Source: CAYUVH01 sp964448135 (lineage in GTDB: Bacteria > Verrucomicrobiota > Verrucomicrobiia > Limisphaerales > UBA8199). Taken from it: a DNA stretch of 64,000 bases. Made by a program: the position numbers and the translations under genes. Below the pieces are notes generated by a model that saw nothing but the letters and a program-made list of their open reading frames with translations, was not told the origin of the DNA and searched no databases. Shown piece by piece: positions 1 to 8,201 of the stretch (the stretch's first letter is position 1; every line of letters begins with the position of its first letter). The stretch lies in NCBI GenBank assembly GCA_964448135.1, contig CAYUVH010000049.1, positions 1-64,000 on the forward strand, written 5' to 3'.

Positions 1-464
1 AGGTAGGAGAGGATGGATTGGAAGGTGATGATGCCGTCGATGCCTTTGGCGTGGAGGAGGGCGATGCTCTGGTTGCGCGCCTGCGCGTCCTGAGGCAGGG
101 CGGGAACGACGAGTAGTTTCAGCGGTGCACCGCTTTTGCCAAAGGCGCGGGTAGCGCGTTGAAAGCTCTTCGGCTGGACGAACCGAAAGATCTGCGGCGT
201 CTGTTCGAGCCGGGCGGTGCTGAAGGTTTCGGTATGCCAGCCTTTGACGACAACAATCGCGCGTTCGATGCAGGGCAGATCGGCGGAAGACAGCACAAAG
301 GGCAGGCTCCCGGTCACGGGCTCGGGCTGGGGATTGATCACGTAGAAATCAATCTCATCTTCCTCCGGGCGCCGGGGCGTAGAGATGAACTTGCGATGCT
401 GCCGCACGAAGAAATCGTGCTGCTCGAAATACTCGCGGACGATTGCTTCGCTGATGGCGGCCAT
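1..464 (-). CDS. Hypothetical protein, 3' end outside window
   Basis: An open frame on the minus strand starts with ATG at 464 and runs off the left edge without a stop (154 codons visible). The product begins MAAISEAIVREYFEQHDFFV and continues with a charged stretch, RPEEDEIDFYVINPQ, then ERAIVVVKGWHTETF. It starts 25 nt after the aroB stop on the same strand, so the two are probably co-transcribed. I do not recognise a named family. The early pattern of an amphipathic helix followed by an acidic pair in EIDFYV and then IVVVKGW loosely recalls PD-(D/E)XK nuclease-like cores, but that is only an impression. No signal peptide is seen, so the protein is probably cytoplasmic. Confidence 0.7.
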   Translation of the reverse strand, partial: MAAISEAIVREYFEQHDFFVRQHRKFISTPRRPEEDEIDFYVINPQPEPVTGSLPFVLSSADLPCIERAIVVVKGWHTETFSTARLEQTPQIFRFVQPKSFQRATRAFGKSGAPLKLLVVPALPQDAQARNQSIALLHAKGIDGIITFQSILSY

Positions 465-489
465 GCGGTTGGTTCAACCTCGCACAATC

Positions 490-1584
490 CTAGCCGGTGG
501 CAACGATGTCGAGGGCGGCGTTAATTTCCGCCGCCGGCACCTTTTGTCCAAATTCGACCTTCCCGATTTTGCGCGCGAGGACAAATTTGATTTCGCCGCC
601 GCTGACCTTTTTGTCCAGCTTCATCGCCCCGAAGAGGGCTTTGCGTTCCTTTGGGGAAAGATCCACGGTGGTGGGCAGCCCGGCCTTCACGAACAGCGCG
701 CGAATTCTTACGGTGTCGTGCTCTGGGAGTTTCAAAAGCGACTGGGAAATATGGGTCGCGGCCACCTGGCCGATCGAGATGGCTTCGCCGTGCAGGTATT
801 TACCGTAGTGCGAAATCGCCTCCAGCCCGTGGCCGATCGTGTGGCCGTAATTCAAGATGGCCCGCAGGCCGCTTTCGGTTTCGTCCTGGCCGACGACGTC
901 CGCTTTGATTTCGCAGCAACGCGCGATGATGGGCGCGAGCACCGCTTCATCTTTTTGCAGAAGCGCGGGCATGTCCCGTTCGAGCCGCGAGAACAGCGCG
1001 GCGTCGTAAATGATGCCGTACTTGATGACCTCGGCGAGCCCGGCGCGATATTCGCGGGCGGGAAGACTGGTGAGCGTGTCCAAATCACACAGCACGAGCT
1101 TCGGCTGGTAGAAGGCGCCCACCAGGTTTTTACCCGCCTCCAGATTTACACCGACCTTGCCGCCGACCGAGCTGTCCACCTGCGCCAGCAACGTGGTCGG
1201 CACTTGGACGAAATCAATCCCTCTCAAATACGACGCCGCCACAAATCCCGCGAGATCGCCCACCACGCCGCCGCCGAGCGCGACGACGAACGATTTGCGC
1301 TCAAGCCGATGGGCCGCAAGCTGGCGGCAGCAGTGGTGAAATACCTCAAGACTCTTGGCAGTCTCGCCGGCGGGGACAGTGACGAGAACGGGATCAAAAC
1401 CAGCGTTCCGCAATGAAAGTAGCGCCGGCCGCCCAAAATAACGGGCCACCTTTTTGTCGGAGATCACCGCGCAACGAGTTCCGAGCCCCAGCTCGCGGGA
1501 TTCTCTTCCCACCAGTGACAACAGCCCTTCACCAATCTTGATGGTGTAGCTGCGCTTACCCAAAGAAACACGAACCTTTCGCAC
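490..1584 (-). CDS. aroB: 3-dehydroquinate synthase
   Basis: The 364-residue protein converts DAHP to 3-dehydroquinate, the second step of the shikimate pathway, in the cytoplasm. The length matches the family. The NAD-binding glycine-rich segment GGGVVGDLAGF lies at about residues 104-114, and the conserved VPTTLLAQVDSSVGGKVGVN block at about 128-147. GLAEVIKYG follows at about 182-190 and supplies metal- and substrate-binding residues. The second metal-ligand histidine motif, NYGHTIGHGLE, lies near residue 245. The start at MRKVRVSLGKRSY gives the usual N-terminus. It is followed 25 nt later by an unknown gene on the same strand. No other shikimate gene is in the window. Confidence 0.97.
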   Translation of the reverse strand: MRKVRVSLGKRSYTIKIGEGLLSLVGRESRELGLGTRCAVISDKKVARYFGRPALLSLRNAGFDPVLVTVPAGETAKSLEVFHHCCRQLAAHRLERKSFVVALGGGVVGDLAGFVAASYLRGIDFVQVPTTLLAQVDSSVGGKVGVNLEAGKNLVGAFYQPKLVLCDLDTLTSLPAREYRAGLAEVIKYGIIYDAALFSRLERDMPALLQKDEAVLAPIIARCCEIKADVVGQDETESGLRAILNYGHTIGHGLEAISHYGKYLHGEAISIGQVAATHISQSLLKLPEHDTVRIRALFVKAGLPTTVDLSPKERKALFGAMKLDKKVSGGEIKFVLARKIGKVEFGQKVPAAEINAALDIVATG

Positions 1585-1742
1585 GAAAGCAGGATAGGGA
1601 GCGCGGAAAGCGTGTCAAAGCTTTGCGGGACGGCATCCTCGCTCGCTGCCGCCGGCGTTCCAGGATGGATGCTGCCTCTACCGCGCGCGCATCGTGACTC
1701 GGATCCGCCCTGGCGTCCGGAAGTAATTTTCACTTAAACCAA

Positions 1743-1802
1743 AAACCCCGGCAATCAAGCCTCATCAAGCCCGATCCGGCCGAAAAAAAAGGGCCCCAAA
1801 AC
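1743..1802 (+). repeat. Dispersed ~60-bp element with ~10-bp units and A-tract (copy A)
   Basis: Between aroB and the SDR gene lies a block beginning AAACCCCGGC, then near-repeated units AATCAAGCCT, CATCAAGCCC and GATCCGGCC, an 8-A tract and GGGCCCCAAAAC. The reverse complement of 20387-20449 matches it almost throughout, with one mismatch over the first 30 bases. That second copy lies directly downstream of a gp27-like gene, whereas this copy has no such gene beside it. The rest of the 1585-1876 intergenic region shows nothing else I can support. Confidence 0.7.
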
Positions 1803-1876
1803 TATCACGACTGACGTCCCGCCCGGCTCAAAACTTTTGGCTTTTGCCAGAGCGGGGGCAAACTATCCTGCGGCGC

Positions 1877-2662
1877 ATGAATAAGGTCGCACTCGTCACC
1901 GGCGGTTCGCGGGGCATCGGGAGGGGCATTGCATTGGGATTGGCTTCCACGGGCTACGATCTGGTCGTCAACTACGCGGGCAACGAAGCCGCCGCGCGAC
2001 AGACGGCGGCGGATTGTATTGCGGCGGGGAAAGGGCTCCGGGCGGAAATCTGCCAGGCGAATATCGCGGACTCCGCGGATCGCAAAAAGCTGGCCGGGTT
2101 CGTGAAGGAAAAGTTTGGGCGGCTGGATCTGCTGGTGAACAACGCCGGCGTGGCCCCGGCGGTGCGGGCGGATCTGTTGGTTGCGGAAGAGGCGAGTTTT
2201 GATCGCGTATTGGAAATCAATCTGAAGGGCCCGTACTTCCTCACGCAATTGGTGGCGAACTGGATGATTGAGCAAACGCAATCGGCGGCGCGGACGGACG
2301 AATATCAACCGCGCATCGTCATGGTTTCCTCGGTAAGCGCCTATGCGGCTTCGGTCCAGCGCGGAGAGTATTGTGTGGCCAAGGCCGGGCTCGCGATGGC
2401 CGTCTCGCTATATGCGGCGCGACTCGCGGAATTTGGCATCAACGTTTACGAAATCCGCCCCGGGGTCATCGCGACCGACATGACCTCCGGCGTGAAGGAA
2501 AAATACGACAAGATGATCGCGGGCGGGCTCACGCCGATCAAGCGCTGGGGACAACCCGATGACGTCGCCCGCGCGGTCGTGGCGGTGGCTCAGGGCGTAT
2601 TTCCGTTCAGCACCGGCGAGGTGATCAACGTGGATGGTGGGTTTCACGTCAGAATTCTTTGA
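1877..2662 (+). CDS. Short-chain dehydrogenase/reductase, 3-oxoacyl-ACP reductase-like
   Basis: A 261-residue classical SDR oxidoreductase, cytoplasmic and NAD(P)H-dependent. The Rossmann motif TGGSRGIG is at residues 8-15, NNAG at 88-91, and the catalytic S152, Y165 and K169 are in place (SVSAYAAS then YCVAK). The C-terminus GEVINVDGGFHV is typical of FabG-like enzymes. The basic residue after the first glycine turn (SRG) suggests NADP preference. I chose the ATG at 1877 (MNKVALVTGG) over an upstream in-frame ATG because it gives the standard SDR N-terminus. The substrate cannot be read from sequence, and no other fatty-acid synthesis genes are adjacent, so it may be a sugar or polyol dehydrogenase instead. 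Confidence 0.9.
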   Translation: MNKVALVTGGSRGIGRGIALGLASTGYDLVVNYAGNEAAARQTAADCIAAGKGLRAEICQANIADSADRKKLAGFVKEKFGRLDLLVNNAGVAPAVRADLLVAEEASFDRVLEINLKGPYFLTQLVANWMIEQTQSAARTDEYQPRIVMVSSVSAYAASVQRGEYCVAKAGLAMAVSLYAARLAEFGINVYEIRPGVIATDMTSGVKEKYDKMIAGGLTPIKRWGQPDDVARAVVAVAQGVFPFSTGEVINVDGGFHVRIL

Positions 2663-2733
2663 GCAAGCAGCAAGCTTTTCATCCGGATAGGCGCTTGCTA
2701 GGCTGACGCCTGGTTGGGTTTTATAATCGGCAT

Positions 2734-3066
2734 ATGAAAAAATACATCTTTCAAATCATTTGGGTTTTGGTTTTGGCGTCGACGATTTCCTGGACGGGCT
2801 GCGCGACCACGACAGGTGGTGGTGGCGTCACGTTGGATGATGTGCGCACCAATATTGATTGGGCCATGCTGCGCTATCACAACCGCCAGGCGTTTGGGTT
2901 TTTAAGCACCGGGGAACAAGACCAGGTGGCTGCCGCGTACAAGGCATATCAGGCGGCATTCAATCAGGCACTTAAGGCGGCCAACAACAATGTCAAAGCG
3001 CCCGCTCCGCAGAATGTCCGGCAGCTCGGCGACAATGTGACCAGGGTGCTGGCGTCGATTCCTTGA
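2734..3066 (+). CDS. Small putative lipoprotein
   Basis: A 110-residue protein with a signal sequence, MKKYIFQIIWVLVLASTISW, ending in a lipobox-like TGC at about residues 22-24, followed by a Thr/Gly-rich linker. The mature part is a helical, Gln/Ala/Asn-rich stretch of roughly 80 residues (AYKAYQAAFNQALKAANNN). It is probably a periplasmic or outer-membrane lipoprotein. I know no family for it. It stands alone between the SDR and the sulfatase. Confidence 0.75.
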   Translation: MKKYIFQIIWVLVLASTISWTGCATTTGGGGVTLDDVRTNIDWAMLRYHNRQAFGFLSTGEQDQVAAAYKAYQAAFNQALKAANNNVKAPAPQNVRQLGDNVTRVLASIP

Positions 3067-3188
3067 AGAATTAGGCGTCCCGGATTGGGCGCTGCCAACA
3101 GTTTTCGGAGCCCGGCGACCGGTGACACGCCCGCGCCGGGGAATAAATTACGTAACCGCTGGTTCCCGGTTTCAGTCCTCAGTAAGAA

Positions 3189-4949
3189 ATGACCGGTTTG
3201 GACTGCATGAAACTCCGCCTCCCCCGGCTGTTGCGCCTGGCGTTCGTCTTTTGTGTCTCCCTCGGTGTATGCGCGGGTGCCACGCGCCGGCCCAATATTC
3301 TGCTGATCCTTTCGGACGACATGGGATTTTCCGATCTCGGTTGCTACGGCAGTGAGGTGCAGACGCCGAACCTCGACCAGCTCGCGCAGAATGGTCTGCG
3401 GTTCACGCAGTGCTACAACAACGCCCGCTGTTGCCCCAGTCGCGCCTCTCTCATGACCGGGCTGTATCCGCACCAGGCGGGCGTCGGGCACATGACGGGG
3501 GACATGGGGTGGGACGGCTATCGCGGACAGCTCAACCGGCAGTGCGTCACGATCGCGGAAGTCCTGCAATCCGCCGGTTACAGCACCTACATGGCGGGCA
3601 AGTGGCATCTTTGCCGGGACATCAAACCGAACGGCGACAAATCGGATTGGCCGGTGCAGCGGGGGTTCCAACATTTTTACGGCACCATTACCGGCGGTGG
3701 CAGTTTTTACGACCCGACCACGCTTTGCCGACAGAACCAATTCATCACCCCGGACAACGATCCGGAATATCATCCCGCGCAGTTTTATTATACTGACGCG
3801 ATCACCGACAATGCCGTCGCGTTTCTGAAACAGCACCAGCGCGATGCCGCCGGCAGTCCGTTTTTCATGTATGTGGCCTACACGGCTGCACATTGGCCAA
3901 TGCATGCGTTGGAGAAGGACATCGCGAAATATCGGGGCAAATATGATGCAGGCTACGAACCGATCCGCCGGGCGCGATTCGCGAAGGCGAAGGAGCTGGG
4001 AGTAATTGATCCGTCGTGGGAATTATCGCCCCAGGCGGGCGACTGGAATTCCGTGAGCAACAAGCCGTGGGAGGCGCGCTGCATGGAGGTCTACGCGGCG
4101 ATGATCGATTGCATGGACCAGGGAATCGGTCGGATCGTCGAGCAACTCCGCCGGGATGGCGAACTGGATCGCACGCTGATTTTCTTTCTGCAGGACAATG
4201 GCGGGTGCGCCGAGGCGATGGGCCGCACTGATCGCGGTGGTCCCGCGCCGGCCGAGTTGAAACCGTTCGGCACGAACGATCTTCAACCGCACATCTGGCC
4301 GCCGATGCAGACGCGCGATGGTCGCTGGGTGCGCAGCGGGGAAGGCGTCATGCCCGGGCCGCCCGATACTTTTGTGGCGTACGGCAAAGGCTGGGCAAAT
4401 GTCAGCAACATGCCCTTCCGCGAATACAAGCACTGGACGCAGGAGGGTGGCATCAGCACGCCGTTGATTGCCCACTGGCCGGAGGGCATTCCAGCTTCGC
4501 GCCGCGGCAAACTTGAATCGCAGCCGGCGCACGTCATAGACATCATGGCGACATGTGTGGATCTGGGCGGCGCGAAGTATCCGAAGGAGCGCGAGGGGCA
4601 GTCCATCAAACCGATGGAGGGTGTGAGCCTGAAGCCCGCCTTCGACGCGAAGAGCTTGAAGCGCACGCAGCCAATTTTCTGGGAGCACGAAGGCAACCGC
4701 GCCGTACGCGATGGTGATTGGAAGTTGGTGGCCTATGAGAATCAGCCGTGGCAGCTTTTCAACATGCGCCAAGACCGCAGTGAGCAGCACGACCTTGCGG
4801 CCAGTGAACCGAAGCACGTGAAGCAAATGGCTGCCGCATGGGACGCCTGGGCGGCGCGAGCGAATGTGCTTCCGCTCGACGGGTGGAAACGGCGCCAGGG
4901 CGAAACCGGGCAGACCAAAAAGGGGAAAAAATCCCCGCCGACCGAATAG
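3189..4949 (+). CDS. Secreted sulfatase (arylsulfatase family)
   Basis: A 586-residue type I sulfatase that hydrolyses sulfate esters, probably on polysaccharides, outside the cytoplasm. A signal peptide lies at about residues 7-30 (MKLRLPRLLRLAFVF then a hydrophobic core). The metal-binding DD is at 43-44. The formylglycine signature CCPSRASLMTG starts at Cys81, which needs maturation by a formylglycine-generating enzyme that I do not see here. GKWHL follows near residue 138 and a later metal site QDNGG near 336. An alternative ATG at 3207 sits exactly at the signal peptide and may be the real start, since neither start has a clear Shine-Dalgarno. The SulP permease begins 2 nt after the stop, so the pair is almost certainly co-transcribed. 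Confidence 0.95.
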   Translation: MTGLDCMKLRLPRLLRLAFVFCVSLGVCAGATRRPNILLILSDDMGFSDLGCYGSEVQTPNLDQLAQNGLRFTQCYNNARCCPSRASLMTGLYPHQAGVGHMTGDMGWDGYRGQLNRQCVTIAEVLQSAGYSTYMAGKWHLCRDIKPNGDKSDWPVQRGFQHFYGTITGGGSFYDPTTLCRQNQFITPDNDPEYHPAQFYYTDAITDNAVAFLKQHQRDAAGSPFFMYVAYTAAHWPMHALEKDIAKYRGKYDAGYEPIRRARFAKAKELGVIDPSWELSPQAGDWNSVSNKPWEARCMEVYAAMIDCMDQGIGRIVEQLRRDGELDRTLIFFLQDNGGCAEAMGRTDRGGPAPAELKPFGTNDLQPHIWPPMQTRDGRWVRSGEGVMPGPPDTFVAYGKGWANVSNMPFREYKHWTQEGGISTPLIAHWPEGIPASRRGKLESQPAHVIDIMATCVDLGGAKYPKEREGQSIKPMEGVSLKPAFDAKSLKRTQPIFWEHEGNRAVRDGDWKLVAYENQPWQLFNMRQDRSEQHDLAASEPKHVKQMAAAWDAWAARANVLPLDGWKRRQGETGQTKKGKKSPPTE

Positions 4950-4951
4950 CC

Positions 4952-6691
4952 ATGGACGCGGCCACACCGACTCCGATGCCGGGCGCACCAAAGCCGGCGG
5001 CGCCAGCGAGTTGGTGGCGGGACTATGATCGGCGATGGTGGCCGAAGGATTTCTGGGCGGGGCTGACGCTGGCCGCATACGCCATCCCCGTGTCGCTCGC
5101 CTATGCCACGCTTGCGGGCATGCCGCCGTATGCCGGCATCTACTGCTTTCTGGTGGGCGGGCTTGGCTACGCGTTGTTTGGCACCTCACGCCAGCTCGCC
5201 ATCGGCCCGACCGCGGCCATCTCGCTGATGTTTGGTGTGACCCTGGCGAACCTTGTCGCCAGCACCCACGGCTCGATCCTGCCTCTGGCCGCGATCACCA
5301 CGCTGCTGGTGGCGGCACTTTACTTTCTCGTCTGGCTCTTCCGTCTCAGCGTCATCATCAACTTCATTTCCGACAGCATTCTCGTGGGCTTCAAAGCGGG
5401 AGCCGCGCTGCTCATCGCTTCGACGGTATTGCCTTCGCTGCTCGGTGTGCCGAAGCCCAGGGGCAATTTCTGCGCCTTCCTGTGGCGCCTGCTTCAGGAA
5501 CTGGGCGCCACCAATCCGCTCGTGCTGGCCATCGGCGTCGTCGCACTGGCGCTGCTGATTTGGGGAGAGAAGCTGCTTCCGCGCCGGCCAATCGCCCTCA
5601 TGGTGGTGGTATTGGCACTCATCGTCGCGCCGTTGGTGCATTTCGCCTCGCGCGGCGTTTACGTCGTCGGCTGGATCAAGCCCGGCCTGCCTGGGCTGGC
5701 GCTGTCGCAGATCAAACTGTTGGGTTACGACGCACAGGTGTGGCAATGCCTCGTGGGGCTGGCTTTCGCGTGCTTTTTGTTGTCCTGCGTGGAAAGCATT
5801 TCAGCCTCGCGCGCCATGGCCCTGGGGCAGGGCAATGAGATCGATCTGCGCCGCGAATTTCTCGGGCTGGGCGTGGCCAATCTACTCGCGGCTTTGTTCC
5901 AGGGATATCCCGTCGCCGGCGGGCTTTCGCAGACCGCCGTCAACGCCAAGGCTGGCGCGCGTTCGCAATTGTCGCTGGTCTTTGCTTCGCTGGCGCTGGC
6001 CATCGTGCTGCTCTGCTTGACGCCGGTCTTCAAGGAATTGCCGCAGGCAGTGCTCGGCGCAGTGGTGCTGGTATCTGTATCCCGATTGGTGGACGTGGCC
6101 GCGTTTCGCCAGCTCTGGTCGGTAAACAAACTGGATTTTGCCGCCGCGGCCGTGGCCTTCGTCGGCGTGCTCGTGTTGGGAATTTTGAACGGCGTGTTGT
6201 TTGCCGTGGTGGCGTCGTTGTTGATGGTGCTCTGGCGCTCCTCCACCCCCCACGTGGCCTTCCTGGGCCGGATTCCCAGGACGGATCGCTTCTCGGACCT
6301 GGAGCGGCATCCCGATAACGAATGCCTTCCGGGGCTCATTGCGTTTCGCGTGGAGGCGCCGCTGTTTTATTTCAACGTCGAATCGGTCCGCGAGCGCGTG
6401 TGGCGTCGCATCGATGGCACGCCGCACGTCTCCATGGTTGTTTGCGATCTATCGACGTCGCCGTACGTGGATACTGCGGGGGCGCGGATGTTGGTGCACC
6501 TGTATGAGCAACTCACCGCGCGGGGGATCGTGTTCAAGGTGGCCGAGGCGCATTCGGAAGTGCGCGATATTTTGCGGGCGGTGGGCTTGGAGGAGAAGAT
6601 CGGCCACATCAGCCGGAAGCGCTCGCTGGCGGAGATCATTGAGAAGGCGGAGCGTAAGCAGGGAGTCAAGTTGCCACCTGACCAGCTCTAA
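4952..6691 (+). CDS. SulP-family sulfate/anion permease with STAS domain
   Basis: A 579-residue inner-membrane SulP transporter. About 10-14 hydrophobic segments occupy residues ~25-440, including the family N-terminal block with AYAIPVSLAYATLAGMPP and GTSRQLAIGPTAAISLM. A C-terminal STAS domain covers about 460-570, with VVCDLSTSPYVDTAGARML holding the usual serine/threonine-rich turn. Family members move sulfate, bicarbonate or other anions. The 2-nt spacing behind a sulfatase makes sulfate the likely substrate here, which is an inference from context. The ATG at 4952 is chosen because upstream in-frame codons overlap the sulfatase. Its 3' end overlaps the convergent pseudopilin gene by 4 bp. 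Confidence 0.93.
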   Translation: MDAATPTPMPGAPKPAAPASWWRDYDRRWWPKDFWAGLTLAAYAIPVSLAYATLAGMPPYAGIYCFLVGGLGYALFGTSRQLAIGPTAAISLMFGVTLANLVASTHGSILPLAAITTLLVAALYFLVWLFRLSVIINFISDSILVGFKAGAALLIASTVLPSLLGVPKPRGNFCAFLWRLLQELGATNPLVLAIGVVALALLIWGEKLLPRRPIALMVVVLALIVAPLVHFASRGVYVVGWIKPGLPGLALSQIKLLGYDAQVWQCLVGLAFACFLLSCVESISASRAMALGQGNEIDLRREFLGLGVANLLAALFQGYPVAGGLSQTAVNAKAGARSQLSLVFASLALAIVLLCLTPVFKELPQAVLGAVVLVSVSRLVDVAAFRQLWSVNKLDFAAAAVAFVGVLVLGILNGVLFAVVASLLMVLWRSSTPHVAFLGRIPRTDRFSDLERHPDNECLPGLIAFRVEAPLFYFNVESVRERVWRRIDGTPHVSMVVCDLSTSPYVDTAGARMLVHLYEQLTARGIVFKVAEAHSEVRDILRAVGLEEKIGHISRKRSLAEIIEKAERKQGVKLPPDQL

Positions 6692-7398
6692 TATTTCGCG
6701 GCACTGGCGTCGCTGTCGGTGCCGGTCAGCCAGCGCACATCCTCGCGATGGGGGTCGCCGACAAAGCAGCCGATGTAATCGCCGTTGAAGGCCTGCACCT
6801 GTCCGGCGAGAAACAAAATATTCACCCGTCGGCTGTGGCGGGGGACCGGGCTGTAATTGTTTCGCGACGGATATGCGGCCGAGTAGCTGCCGAAGGCGTC
6901 CACCAGCGTCACCACCTGCGTTGGCCGTACGACGTCGCTGAACTTCGTGCCCTCGGAGTTTCCGGAGTTGCCCCATGGGCAAAGGTTCATGTTCATCGCG
7001 TAGGGCAGGAAATGATTGCTGCCGGGATCCACCGCGGCCGGGCAGACAAACACGGAACTGTCCGAAGCTTTGAGCCGCTGGCCATTGGTGTAAAGTTGCT
7101 GGTACGAGGCAATTTTGAGGAGTGGCGGAAGTGCGTTGAACCAATCTTCGGGGCGATCAATTTGCTGTAGTGGTTGAACCCCTTGTCCACGGCGGGGGAG
7201 GTAATCCTGGTAGTCGTCCGCGTACTGCCGGTAAACCAAACCCCACTGTCGGAGATTGCCCAGGCATTGTGCAGCCGTCGCTTTGGCTTTCGCCCGGCTC
7301 AGCACCGGCAATAGCATCGCCGCGAGCATGGCAATGATCGCGATGACGACCAGCAGCTCGATCAGAGTGAAAGCAAATCTGGCGCGGGTCCGGAGCAT
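6688..7398 (-). CDS. Pseudopilin-like protein with prepilin N-terminus (DUF1559-like)
   Basis: A 236-residue protein with a class III signal: a short basic leader MLRTRARFA, then the helix FTLIELLVVIAIIAMLAAML with Glu at +5 of the mature form. It continues into the spine sequence SRAKAKATAAQCLGNLRQWG typical of the abundant verrucomicrobial/planctomycete pseudopilins. The usual C-terminal H-x9-DG signature is degenerate here (RHSRRVNILFLAGQV lacks the Asp). It is expected to be cleaved by a prepilin peptidase and to sit in the inner membrane or a type II-like assembly. The ATG at 7398 overlaps the stop of the preceding PEP-CTERM gene by one base (TAATG), which implies translational coupling. 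Confidence 0.88.
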   Translation of the reverse strand: MLRTRARFAFTLIELLVVIAIIAMLAAMLLPVLSRAKAKATAAQCLGNLRQWGLVYRQYADDYQDYLPRRGQGVQPLQQIDRPEDWFNALPPLLKIASYQQLYTNGQRLKASDSSVFVCPAAVDPGSNHFLPYAMNMNLCPWGNSGNSEGTKFSDVVRPTQVVTLVDAFGSYSAAYPSRNNYSPVPRHSRRVNILFLAGQVQAFNGDYIGCFVGDPHREDVRWLTGTDSDASAAKY

Positions 7399-8171
7399 TA
7401 ATGTGACCGGGGGCGGCAAGTGCGCCGCCACTGAAGAATTCCCAGCCCCAAAGCCGCCAATCCCCATACGGAGGGTTCGGGAATGGCGTTGATGGTGAGC
7501 AGCGGCCGGGCGCCTGCCACGCCGAAACTCCGGGAATCGAAAATGCCGCTAACGCTTGCGTCCGCGGCCAGCATGCGCAAGCTGATGTTTGTGCCCGAAT
7601 AGATTTCCGACGAAAACAGGGCGGCCAGTGACAGGCCATTTGTGACGTTGCCACTCGTGGCCCCGCTGAAGCTGAACGTCCCGAGCAATTCATCGGCGGC
7701 ACCCACATAATTGCTCAACGTGGCAAAGGTCACGCCGTTGTTCGTCGGCATTTGCGGATTGCCGGTTCCTTCCGCCCAGGAATCATTCTGCTGCCACAGA
7801 ATGGAATACTGGCCGGCGGTGCTGGTGTTGAATATCGAATTGTTGTTCGTCGCCGCGGTAAGCTGGAGTGTCACCGAGGTGATGGACCATTGGCCCACGC
7901 CGTAAATGCCGTCAAAGCTCGACTTGGCGCTGGCGAGATTGAACTGGAGCAGACTTTGAAATTCGCCCTGGGCTGAGCCTGCCGCGGAAACGGCAATTGC
8001 GCCGGCGCCACCATAGTTATTGTTTGCCAGGTTGCCGGTCGGACTGGTCGTAACGAAGGTGTCGAGCGTGGGGTTGAGGCTGAAGCTTGCGGATATGCCT
8101 GGCAAAGCCGTCAAAAAACCGCACCAGCAGAGCAAAGTACAAAGCGCCTGCCGAAAAGCTGTTGTCTTCAT
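7398..8171 (-). CDS. PEP-CTERM-anchored DNRLRE/CBM96-like exported protein
   Basis: A 257-residue exported protein. A signal peptide occupies about residues 1-30 (MKTTAFRQALCTLLCWCGFL). The body resembles the DNRLRE/CBM96-type beta-sandwich: TLDTFVT, NNNYGGAGAIAVS, then LLQFNLA and DSWAEGTGNP. The C-terminus is a textbook PEP-CTERM signal, PEPSVWGLAALGLGILQW followed by RR, so the protein should be processed by an exosortase that is not in the window. The ATG at 8171 gives the signal peptide directly; longer in-frame extensions are unlikely. It is coupled to the downstream pseudopilin and has a divergent paralogue at 8202. Confidence 0.88.
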   Translation of the reverse strand: MKTTAFRQALCTLLCWCGFLTALPGISASFSLNPTLDTFVTTSPTGNLANNNYGGAGAIAVSAAGSAQGEFQSLLQFNLASAKSSFDGIYGVGQWSITSVTLQLTAATNNNSIFNTSTAGQYSILWQQNDSWAEGTGNPQMPTNNGVTFATLSNYVGAADELLGTFSFSGATSGNVTNGLSLAALFSSEIYSGTNISLRMLAADASVSGIFDSRSFGVAGARPLLTINAIPEPSVWGLAALGLGILQWRRTCRPRSH

Positions 8172-8172
8172 T

Positions 8173-8196
8173 CGATATATTCGTGAAAATATATCG
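8173..8196. promoter_or_regulatory. 24-bp perfect palindrome between divergent paralogues
   Basis: CGATATATT, 6-nt spacer CGTGAA, then AATATATCG form a perfect inverted repeat. It fills nearly all of the 30-nt gap between the divergent start codons at 8171 (minus) and 8202 (plus). It could be a shared operator or an mRNA hairpin near either start. Confidence 0.55.
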
Positions 8197-8201
8197 TCCA
8201 G

